Below the pieces are notes generated by a model that worked only from the letters and a program-made list of their open reading frames with translations, made no database searches and was not told where the DNA came from. Shown here one piece after another: positions 1 to 8,136 of a stretch of DNA of 46,039 nucleotides (its first letter is position 1; each line of letters starts with the position of its first letter). The stretch is from the NCBI GenBank assembly GCA_023251625.1, contig JAHEYK010000009.1, forward strand, positions 1 to 46,039, read 5' to 3'. The DNA is from Bacteroidota bacterium. GTDB lineage: Bacteria; Bacteroidota; Bacteroidia; Palsa-948. The position numbers and the translations under genes were made by a program.

Positions 1-243
1 GGCTTTATCGCACAGGATCTGGAAAAAATTTATCCCGAACTGGTACTAACGGATAAAGAAGGATATAAATCCGTGGATTATCCCAAACTAACTCCCATTT
101 TAGTTGAAGCTATCAAAGAGCAGCAAAGGATCATTAACTCACAGAAAGCAGAAATTCAAAATTTGAATAATAAATTTGAGGGGCTCGAATCGATCGTAAA
201 GACATTGCAGCTGCAGATCAGCATAGAAGCAAAAAATAAATGA
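1..243 (+). CDS. Tail fiber domain-containing protein (peptidase S74 / intramolecular chaperone C-terminus), 5'-truncated by window edge
   Basis: Frame 1 reads GFIAQDLEKIYPELVLTDKEGYKSVDYPKLTPILVEAIKEQQ...EAKNK*, closely matching the C-terminus of the next CDS. Stop TGA overlaps the next ATG (ATGA). Confidence 0.85.
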   Translation, partial: GFIAQDLEKIYPELVLTDKEGYKSVDYPKLTPILVEAIKEQQRIINSQKAEIQNLNNKFEGLESIVKTLQLQISIEAKNK

Positions 244-2600
244 AGAGAAAAACATTACTTATTGCTACATTATTAGGCTGGACATTGATTTCGGTTCGTT
301 CACAGAACATCGCTGTTAATACGGATGGTACCGCAGCCGAATCCCCGTTGCTACTGGATGTAAAAGGAACCAATTCTATAGTCACCAACGGCACGCAGAA
401 TATTTTCCAGATAAAATCATTTGATGCCAGCACTGCTGCGCTTAAACTCCGGCTTGGGCTGAGCACTGGCGCTTCACTTTACGGAACCATTGATGTATAC
501 GATGCCAACTCAAGCACAGCCCGTGGGCTCGTGCTGCAACAGAATGGCGGTAACCTCCTGATCAAAACCGTTACACCACTTGCCGATATGACTCTGAACG
601 GCAGTTTTACCAGCACTTCCGTAAGCGGCTCTAGCCTTCATCCCGGAATATGGATGAATGCAAGTCTGCTGGGTGCTGCGGGCGGATGTTATGGAATACT
701 CAGTCGCGGAACGCTAAATGCTGTTGCCAACAACGATGAATTGATCCCTTTCATAACCAGCATAGGAACTGTGACTCCGGGAGCATTTACGGGCGTAAAT
801 TTCTATGGCGCAAAACTGGATGGGTCTACCTGGTCAAAATCCGGTGGAACCATTTCCACCGCAACCGGATTATATGTGCTGGCACCTACCTTCGGCACAA
901 GCAATTATGCTGGTATTTTCACGGGTGGAAATGTGGGAGTGGGTATGATGGCTCCTTCCTGGCTAGTGGATGCAAAAAAGGACCAGAACGGATACACACT
1001 GTATGGGATCCGGAATAGCACAGCCGGCACGGGAGCTTTGTCAGGAATGATCATGTATAACGATAATGCTGCATCTGCAGGCATAATCGGACTCACTTCC
1101 ACCGCCTGGAATTTAGCGGGAGCATATCCAACCCTCGGCCAGAACAAGGTTTTCATTGATGCAAATACATCCATGAACGGAATAGTACTGAATACGGAAG
1201 GCGCACAGCCTCTTTTCTTTGCCACCAACATGGCCGAAAGAATGAGAGTGGATGGAGCCGGAAATGTTGGAATCGGTACCACTACTCCCGGAACTATTAC
1301 AGGATGGGCTCAGCCCGCTAACATGCGGGTACTCGAAGTGTCAGGCGATGGAACTACTGCCGGAACATTTACAGATGGAACTATAATCCTCTCTAATAAC
1401 CGAGCTACTGCTACTGTAGCAGATCAGGCAGGATCTCTTTGCTTTGGACATAAAAATAATGCCGGAAATTTTTTATCAGTGATCGCCACGAACCTAACCG
1501 GGGCAGGAGGGGCGAACGGTTTCGGTGGTGAACTCCGATTTTACACAAAAGCCGATAATGTTGCAGGCCACCAGCAGCGTATGGTAATAGATAATGCAGG
1601 GAAAGTAGGCATTGGAACCGGAGCTCCGGGATATCGCCTTCATGTATTGAATACTGACCCCAGCATAATTGTGAATTCATTTTCACAGTTCCAGCCAACT
1701 CTTGCTGCAAACCAGCCAACCAACCTTCATGCCAGCTGGAATGAATTTTATGCAGGTTCAGCATTTAATTTTAACTGCGCCCTTTACGGTGCTGTGAACA
1801 GGGTCACCGTGATGTCAACCCAGGCAGGAACGGTGTCCACCACCATGGGTTCAACAAACGATCTTTGGTATTATGGCTCCGGAAATTTAAGCACCGCCTA
1901 TGGAGCACAGAATGTTATCAATAATGCCACTGCGCTGGGTGGTATAGTTTCTACCGCTTATGGTATGTATTCACAGCTCTTGAATCTGGGCAACGGAAGT
2001 ATTACCACCGGTTACGGAATGTATACCGGGCCCATACAGGCTACGAATAAATGGAGTCTTTATGTTTCGGATGCCACAGCACCAAGTTATTTCGCCGGAA
2101 AGGTGGGTATTGCGAATGCAGCACCAACTTATCCGTTAGATGTTACAGGAAATATGCGTGTAACAGGCGATATCTACTTTGGGTCCTGGGGAAACTGGCT
2201 TTCAACCATTTTAGGGAACATGAACTGCGGCGGCTGCTATTCAGACATCCGGTTCAAAAAAAATATTACCTCACTTAACTCCTCTTTGGATAATGTTTTA
2301 AAGCTTCAGGGAGTAAATTATCTATGGAAAACAAAAGAATTTCCGGATAAACATTTCACAGATGATAAGCAGATAGGGTTTATTGCCCAGGAGTTAGAAA
2401 AAATTTATCCTGAATTGGTAAAAACTGACAAAGACGGTTATAAAATGGTAGATTATTCTCATCTTACACCCATCCTTGTAGAAGCCATAAAAGAACAACA
2501 AAAACAGATCGATGAGTTGAATAAGAAAGTGGATCAGATGCAATCACAGATATCAAATTCTCCTGCCAAAACAAATGAAAATCGTTTCGATAAAAAATGA
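240..2600 (+). CDS. Tail fiber domain-containing surface protein with C-terminal peptidase S74 chaperone domain
   Basis: Long ORF with signal peptide; C-terminus SDIRFKKNITSL...GFIAQELEKIYPELV...YSHLTPILVEAIKEQQKQIDELNKKVDQMQ (S74 motif plus coiled coil). Confidence 0.88.
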   Translation: MKRKTLLIATLLGWTLISVRSQNIAVNTDGTAAESPLLLDVKGTNSIVTNGTQNIFQIKSFDASTAALKLRLGLSTGASLYGTIDVYDANSSTARGLVLQQNGGNLLIKTVTPLADMTLNGSFTSTSVSGSSLHPGIWMNASLLGAAGGCYGILSRGTLNAVANNDELIPFITSIGTVTPGAFTGVNFYGAKLDGSTWSKSGGTISTATGLYVLAPTFGTSNYAGIFTGGNVGVGMMAPSWLVDAKKDQNGYTLYGIRNSTAGTGALSGMIMYNDNAASAGIIGLTSTAWNLAGAYPTLGQNKVFIDANTSMNGIVLNTEGAQPLFFATNMAERMRVDGAGNVGIGTTTPGTITGWAQPANMRVLEVSGDGTTAGTFTDGTIILSNNRATATVADQAGSLCFGHKNNAGNFLSVIATNLTGAGGANGFGGELRFYTKADNVAGHQQRMVIDNAGKVGIGTGAPGYRLHVLNTDPSIIVNSFSQFQPTLAANQPTNLHASWNEFYAGSAFNFNCALYGAVNRVTVMSTQAGTVSTTMGSTNDLWYYGSGNLSTAYGAQNVINNATALGGIVSTAYGMYSQLLNLGNGSITTGYGMYTGPIQATNKWSLYVSDATAPSYFAGKVGIANAAPTYPLDVTGNMRVTGDIYFGSWGNWLSTILGNMNCGGCYSDIRFKKNITSLNSSLDNVLKLQGVNYLWKTKEFPDKHFTDDKQIGFIAQELEKIYPELVKTDKDGYKMVDYSHLTPILVEAIKEQQKQIDELNKKVDQMQSQISNSPAKTNENRFDKK

Positions 2601-2619
2601 TCTGAGATTATTTTTTATC
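2589..2619. terminator. Bidirectional hairpin terminator between convergent genes, overlapping both stop codons
   Basis: GATAAAAAATGATC-TGA-GATTATTTTTTATC: 14-bp stem with one G.U, 3-nt loop, A/T-rich flanks. Confidence 0.6.
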
Positions 2620-4563
2620 CCTTTTCACCCTCACCTTTCCATACTGAACTACGGGCTTGCTTCCCTTCGGGCAATTAGGCGTATATTGTAATGACCAAAA
2701 ATATTCTGCAGCATCCACTATATCTCCTTTGGGATTTCTACCGTTCCATTTTTTTTTCGTATTGGTGGTCTGAAAAAGCACATTTTTCCTCTTATCATAT
2801 ACTTTCAGTTCAAACCCGCTCACATCGTCAATTTCGTAGTAAAACTCGCCATTTAAAAACTCTGTTTCCGGATTAAAAGAAGGGAGAAATGTAAAAACCG
2901 CTTCGTCTTTTCTGAAATGGATCTTAACGCTGTCTGTTACCACACAGCCCTCTTTCGTGATGGCAACCCGGTAAATATCCGAAACCTTTACTTTGATCTT
3001 TTGCGTTGTCTCCAGCGTTGACCAGTTGAATGAACCACCAAAATTTTTTGCGGTCAGATAATATTCATTTTCACAAACATCGATTGTGGTCATCACCATC
3101 TGGTTCATCTGCGTGAATGGCCTTTCTATGGCCTTACTGCAATCATAAATAATTTCAGCGGGGGCAGCGCGTGATGCGGAATAAGAACCGGGTATCGTAG
3201 ACACAGGCGCAGACATAGAAGAGGATTTCGCAGGTAATACTGCAGATGCAGCAACGCCAGAGGACGCATTTCCCGGCTGCACAGCACCCACCGGGAGGGA
3301 AGATGTATTGGGAACCGCAGGTGGAAGTGTAGTTGAAGAAGAAATTTTTCTGGCTAAGGCAGTAGGGGATGCGCTTGCCGCTGAGGTAGGGCCCGAAGAT
3401 CCAGTAATTGCTGACTTTAAAGGCAAAGCAGACGAAGCTTGCATATTGGCAGACGCAACAGGCAATGCAAAACAAACAGCCGGAAGCCCAAAATTACTTG
3501 TTGCAGGAGAAAGATCAACCTCCCCATGTTTATACTTACAAAGAGAACCGGAATTATTGGGTTCCATGATCACATCCAAAAAATCCTCTGACCTTGCCAC
3601 ATAGATCTTACCATCCGGGCCAAGTTTCAGTGTTCCGTAAGAATTATCCTTTTTGCTGGCCTCAATTTCAACGATCGATCTGTCATTCAAAGAGTATTGT
3701 ACAACTCCCGATTTTCCCTTCAAGAATGATACATACAACTTTGAATTGTCAGGAGAAAAAGCAAGACCGTAAGGAGAGCCGATCAATGTGACCGATACAG
3801 CATTGGTCAGTTTTCCTGTTACATTATTAAAATCAAACAGCTCGATATTATTTTTGAGGCGATAGCAAATTGCAACGGCAATTTTTTTTTCATTCATGGA
3901 CATGGACATGCAGCCTATTGCTTCGCGGTTCTCTCCGGCACCGGTTTCCGCATGTGCAGATCCAATAGAAGAAATGACAGGTTTCCCTACCCCATCCGTA
4001 GTAACGGGGAACACATGAAAATTATTTGAACTCCATTGATGAGCGATCACCCAAAAACCATTTCCAGCCGCATTTTGTGCCATCGTTATTTTTTCTGTCG
4101 ATAAGGTAAGCAGTGGAATATTTTTTTTCAGAACAGTCCCCTCCCCTAACGACATATTGACAATTGAATAACTCAATCCTTTTGCTCCGCCCTTTTCATC
4201 CATCACAAATACAAAATAAGTTCCTTTTGCGCCCGGTTGCAGCACAATGAGAGCAGCTTGCGTAGAAGACCGTGAACCATTCAAGCCATTTCCATTTTGC
4301 ATTTCGTTATGGTATTTATTCCACACTGTGATCCCATCGGTATAAAAAAGAAGCTGCCCGTTCTCATCACAAGCTGTAGCACACCCCTCCAGGGTAAATA
4401 TTTTACCTCCATATACCGATCGTGCTTCACCTGCAATAAAATGTAATCCGGCACCATTACCAAAATACCAAAACTGTTCAGAAGGATTTAAATTGGACTG
4501 GGCAGGAAGGAGAAAACTAATAAAAAGGAATAAAAAAAGGACGAGCTGAGATCTCTTCATCAC
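2608..4563 (-). CDS. Secreted beta-propeller protein with gliding-motility/T9SS type B-like C-terminal domain
   Basis: Signal peptide; N-terminal EQFWYFGNGAGLHF...CDENGQLLFYTDGITVWN propeller typical of Bacteroidota; C-terminal FNPETEFLNGEFYYEIDDVSGFELKVYDKRKNVLFQTTNTKKKWNGRNPKGDIVDAAEYFW resembles gliding-motility CTD. Confidence 0.7.
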   Translation of the reverse strand: MMKRSQLVLFLFLFISFLLPAQSNLNPSEQFWYFGNGAGLHFIAGEARSVYGGKIFTLEGCATACDENGQLLFYTDGITVWNKYHNEMQNGNGLNGSRSSTQAALIVLQPGAKGTYFVFVMDEKGGAKGLSYSIVNMSLGEGTVLKKNIPLLTLSTEKITMAQNAAGNGFWVIAHQWSSNNFHVFPVTTDGVGKPVISSIGSAHAETGAGENREAIGCMSMSMNEKKIAVAICYRLKNNIELFDFNNVTGKLTNAVSVTLIGSPYGLAFSPDNSKLYVSFLKGKSGVVQYSLNDRSIVEIEASKKDNSYGTLKLGPDGKIYVARSEDFLDVIMEPNNSGSLCKYKHGEVDLSPATSNFGLPAVCFALPVASANMQASSALPLKSAITGSSGPTSAASASPTALARKISSSTTLPPAVPNTSSLPVGAVQPGNASSGVAASAVLPAKSSSMSAPVSTIPGSYSASRAAPAEIIYDCSKAIERPFTQMNQMVMTTIDVCENEYYLTAKNFGGSFNWSTLETTQKIKVKVSDIYRVAITKEGCVVTDSVKIHFRKDEAVFTFLPSFNPETEFLNGEFYYEIDDVSGFELKVYDKRKNVLFQTTNTKKKWNGRNPKGDIVDAAEYFWSLQYTPNCPKGSKPVVQYGKVRVKRDKK

Positions 4564-6878
4564 TACTGGATCACAGTAATCTCTGTTCTTCTGTTTTTAG
4601 CTCTGCCTTCAGGATTATCAGAACCATCCGGATTTTCGTTGGCAGCAATAGGCTTGGATTCACCATACCCGGTTGTTTTGAGCCTGCTTCTACTGATACC
4701 TTTTGAAGCCAGGTACGCTGCTACAGCGTCAGCCCTGCGTTTGGAAAGAGCCAGGTTGTATGCATCAGACCCTTTCGCATCTGTATATCCGGAAATATCG
4801 ATCTTGGCATTTTTAGCTTTCTTTAAAAACTCTGCTGCTTTATCAAGTTCAGCTGTAAATTCAGGATTCAAAGTAGATCTGTCATAATCGAACAGAACAT
4901 TATTGACAGAAATTGTCGTTACAGTTGCAGCTGTACTCGTTGCTGTGGTGGTGGTGGTAGTAGCTGTAGTTGTAGTTGTAGTTGTGGTTGTGGTTGCAAT
5001 GGTTGTATGCGTTGAAGCAGTTGAGGTTGTAGTAGATGCCGTTACAGTTGAGGTTGCTGAAGTTGTTGTGGAAGGAGAGGTGGTATCCACTTTGGCAACA
5101 AAGAAAGTAGTGGGCACTGACATTTCACTATACAAAGCTGTATTTTTATCTACTTTGCTCAGGTAATCCGAATAGCTGCCTTTTCCGGCAGCAGTTTTCA
5201 TATCAAAAAAAGCGTTCTTAACAACAAGGGGCTGGCCTGGTTTGGTAAAGGTGAGTTCTTGATACATGTCATATACTTTACATAATTTGGGAATAGAAAC
5301 ATCTATAGGAACAGGATCAACCACAGAACCATAATTCAAAGTGAAACGGTAATCTGCACCATGCTTTAGGCGAACCGCATATCTTCCGTTCTCAATCTTT
5401 ATATCTGCCACCTTAGCGCCTGTTGTTTTTTCAGTTACGGTAATATTTGCATACGGGATGCCTACTGTTATACCCGAGAGCATTGTTTCAGGAATATCAT
5501 CACAAAGATCGATGAGATATATATCCATATCTTTTGTACCATCAGGCGCAAGTGAAGAAGAAGAGTAATACGCTCTGTCGCTCTTGTTGGCAACAACGAA
5601 ATAAATATCGTTCCCGGGTGTGTTAAAAGGGCGTCCGATATTTACAGGCTCAGACCAAATACCTTTTTCTTTTTCCGATTTGAAAATATCAAAACCACCC
5701 ATGCTGTTATGTCCGGTGGAAGAAAAATACATGGTCTTTCCATCTGGAGTAATGAACGGAGCATCTTCATCATACTTTGTATTGATAGGAGGTCCAATAT
5801 CATACAAAGCGCCCCAGGAACCATCCGATTGTTTTTGAGAAACATAAATATCCCGCCCACCTGTACCTCCTTCACGGTCGCTAACCACATATAATTCGTT
5901 TGTAGTAAGTGTAAATCCGAAAAAGCTGGTTTCCCAGGCTTTGGTGTTCATATCAGACTTCTCATACAGGACTTTTGGCTCAGACCAAACATTACCACCT
6001 TGCTGCGTACTGTAATAAAACGTTCCTTGTTTTACCCCTCTATAAAAGTAAATTGTCTTTCCATCCGGAGCCATGTTGATGATCGCTTCGTGTTTTTTCG
6101 TATTGACAGGAGCCCCCATCGGAAAACTTTTCTCCCATCCTGCTTTTCCAAGGTTCGATATATAAATATCTTCAAAGAATTTATCATCCCAATCGATCTT
6201 TCCACCGGTAGTCCCTTCCCTACGGGTAGTAAAATACATCACTGAGTCATTGGCAGATAATACTGCATCGTAATCATCATAGTCACTGTTAACATCTTTG
6301 CCAACATTTAATATCTGAAAAGGTCTGGTTTTTCCGTTCAATGTAAATTTATCGGCAGGGGGTGTTGTGTAAATAAGTTTTCCGTTGTCGCACATCTCTA
6401 TCTTATGAAGCACCTCATTTTTCAGATCAGCTTCCTCATCAGTTGAAAGAGCAGTTCCGTGATAATTGAGCATATCAAGATATATCTTGTAGTTTTTCTG
6501 AGCCTGATCAAATTTCGCATCTAAGTGATAGGCATTGGCAAGAAAATAATACGCTTCTCCGATCGAGTCCTTGCTGTATTTGAGCATGGTCTCAAAATAG
6601 GGGATCGATTGTGTCTGATGAAAATTATTATACAAGTTTTGCGCCTGCTCGAAATTGTACATCGGATTGGTAGAATCCAATTTTAACAATTCAACATATT
6701 TTTCTGTAGCACCCGAGTAATTGCCGTAATCAACCTCGTTTCGGGCAGCACGCAATATCTTTTTCTCGGTCTTTTTTGTGGCGGTATTCGAGAACCCCCC
6801 ATAGGGCTTTTGGCCTTGAGAAAAGGCTTGAAATACGATGGATGAAAGTAGTACGGTTATTACAAGATTGGCTCTCAT
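4563..6878 (-). CDS. OmpA family protein with TPR-like N-terminus, PD40/WD40-like repeats and Thr-rich linker (PorE-like architecture)
   Basis: N-terminal TPR-like repeats; YFTTRREGTTGG, GGFDIFKSE PD40 repeats; C-terminal VLFDYDRSTLNPE...ISGYTDAKGSDAYNLALSKRRADAVAAYLASKGIS...NRRTEI OmpA domain. Confidence 0.85.
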   Translation of the reverse strand: MRANLVITVLLSSIVFQAFSQGQKPYGGFSNTATKKTEKKILRAARNEVDYGNYSGATEKYVELLKLDSTNPMYNFEQAQNLYNNFHQTQSIPYFETMLKYSKDSIGEAYYFLANAYHLDAKFDQAQKNYKIYLDMLNYHGTALSTDEEADLKNEVLHKIEMCDNGKLIYTTPPADKFTLNGKTRPFQILNVGKDVNSDYDDYDAVLSANDSVMYFTTRREGTTGGKIDWDDKFFEDIYISNLGKAGWEKSFPMGAPVNTKKHEAIINMAPDGKTIYFYRGVKQGTFYYSTQQGGNVWSEPKVLYEKSDMNTKAWETSFFGFTLTTNELYVVSDREGGTGGRDIYVSQKQSDGSWGALYDIGPPINTKYDEDAPFITPDGKTMYFSSTGHNSMGGFDIFKSEKEKGIWSEPVNIGRPFNTPGNDIYFVVANKSDRAYYSSSSLAPDGTKDMDIYLIDLCDDIPETMLSGITVGIPYANITVTEKTTGAKVADIKIENGRYAVRLKHGADYRFTLNYGSVVDPVPIDVSIPKLCKVYDMYQELTFTKPGQPLVVKNAFFDMKTAAGKGSYSDYLSKVDKNTALYSEMSVPTTFFVAKVDTTSPSTTTSATSTVTASTTTSTASTHTTIATTTTTTTTTTATTTTTTATSTAATVTTISVNNVLFDYDRSTLNPEFTAELDKAAEFLKKAKNAKIDISGYTDAKGSDAYNLALSKRRADAVAAYLASKGISRSRLKTTGYGESKPIAANENPDGSDNPEGRAKNRRTEITVIQ

Positions 6879-6896
6879 GTGGGTACCGTTGAACTA

Positions 6897-6904
6897 CAAA
6901 GGTA
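6897..6904 (-). promoter_or_regulatory. Bacteroidota-type -7 box (TACCTTTG) upstream of the OmpA/PD40 gene
   Basis: CAAAGGTA on + (TACCTTTG on -), just upstream of the start at 6878. Confidence 0.45.
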
Positions 6905-6938
6905 AACAAAATAATATAACTTGCAGAAAACTAGCATA

Positions 6939-8114
6939 TTAGTCAATTTTGAAGAAATCCAACTGTGAAAACCGGATAAGGTGAATATTGGCGTAATAGT
7001 AGTTGATGATCTTGGTATAGGAGTAACCCTTTTCGGCCATTCTCATAGCACCTTCCTGGCATAGGCCTACTCCATGCCCGAATCCCTTCCCACAAAAAAC
7101 AACGTTATCTCCCTCTTCCTTAATGGTGAAAAAAGTAGATTTCAGCTTCATGTCTTCGCGCACAAATTTTAAAGGAATAAAATAATTATCGTTCATTAAA
7201 TAGACCTGGCGGCGAGGTTGGTTATAACTCAATACTCTTTTAACTAAAACACTGTCACGAACAGGGAATCCGTATTTCGTTTGAATATAGTCGAGCCACA
7301 GATCTTTGGGGATCTTCTTTTCCCAGACTGCATTTGTTTTATGCAGGCAAAACGTATCATTAACAGACCTCAACGAAGAAACAGATTTAGACCACACATC
7401 TTCTGAGTTCATAGTTTGTCCGCCACAATTGGAGAAAAAAGCGGCTGTGATAATGCGGGCGCTATCATCTACTAAAATATATTCTGCGGTTTCAAAGGCT
7501 GCATTCTGAATATTCTGACTGAATGTTTTTCCTTTAAAGACCTGGCAATGCACTTCATCACATAACTGAAAACCTTCGTCTTCATGCCTGCGCCAGTTGC
7601 CAAGCGCATAGGTTCGACAAACAATTGTTTTTACTTTATTGAACTCCTGGGGATTATTAAGGCCTACCTCCCACTGAACAACACCGGCAACATATTTTTC
7701 TATATCGGCCTTGTTTATGATCCTTAAGGTCTTTGATTGTGCTGATATCTGCAGTTCATCGTCATAGGTCCTTACTTTATAATCCGGCTGGATAGATTTT
7801 AACTTAAAACTTGAAAGAGAACTTTGTGGCACAAACCGAACAGAGCGGGACTTTTTCTGATAAGCAGGCGTCTGCACCAGCACGGAATCTCCGGAAAGCG
7901 AGACGGTTATAAAAGATATTTTATCCGCCTCAAAAAGTCTTACACTATCCGCATAGATGCTATAATCGCCGGAAACAGGCAAAAAATTTACCGAAGTAAC
8001 ATTATAGCTATTGAAAAGCCTTATTAAAATAGTCTGCTGCTTGCCATTATTTGTTTGTGCATTCACCAAACAAATAATCAATAAAAAAACAGAAATAGAA
8101 AAAAATCTTTTCAT
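6939..8114 (-). CDS. SpoIID/LytB domain-containing protein
   Basis: KYVAGVVQWEVG...VKTIVCRTYALGN and GKGFGHGVGLCQEGAMRMAEKGYSYTKIINYYY motifs. Start MKRFFSISVFLLI at 8114 preferred over the track start 8147 (signal peptide; -7 box at 8125-8132). Confidence 0.88.
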   Translation of the reverse strand: MKRFFSISVFLLIICLVNAQTNNGKQQTILIRLFNSYNVTSVNFLPVSGDYSIYADSVRLFEADKISFITVSLSGDSVLVQTPAYQKKSRSVRFVPQSSLSSFKLKSIQPDYKVRTYDDELQISAQSKTLRIINKADIEKYVAGVVQWEVGLNNPQEFNKVKTIVCRTYALGNWRRHEDEGFQLCDEVHCQVFKGKTFSQNIQNAAFETAEYILVDDSARIITAAFFSNCGGQTMNSEDVWSKSVSSLRSVNDTFCLHKTNAVWEKKIPKDLWLDYIQTKYGFPVRDSVLVKRVLSYNQPRRQVYLMNDNYFIPLKFVREDMKLKSTFFTIKEEGDNVVFCGKGFGHGVGLCQEGAMRMAEKGYSYTKIINYYYANIHLIRFSQLDFFKID

Positions 8115-8124
8115 AAAATGAGTA

Positions 8125-8132
8125 CAAAGATA
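8125..8132 (-). promoter_or_regulatory. -7 box TATCTTTG for the SpoIID gene
   Basis: CAAAGATA on +; 10 bp gap to the ATG at 8114. Confidence 0.45.
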
Positions 8133-8136
8133 GGAA

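Noticed and set aside
1411-1764. - strand ORF of 117 aa and other ORFs antisense to the S74 gene
   Set aside because: Wholly inside a well-supported CDS with no recognisable domain.
1-2600. Prophage remnant because of tail-fiber domains
   Set aside because: No other phage genes in the window; S74 proteins with signal peptides occur as chromosomal surface proteins in Bacteroidota.
4903-5166. Val-rich + strand ORF (VVVVVVAVVVVVVVVVVA)
   Set aside because: Antisense of the Thr-repeat linker in the OmpA/PD40 gene; no independent coding evidence.
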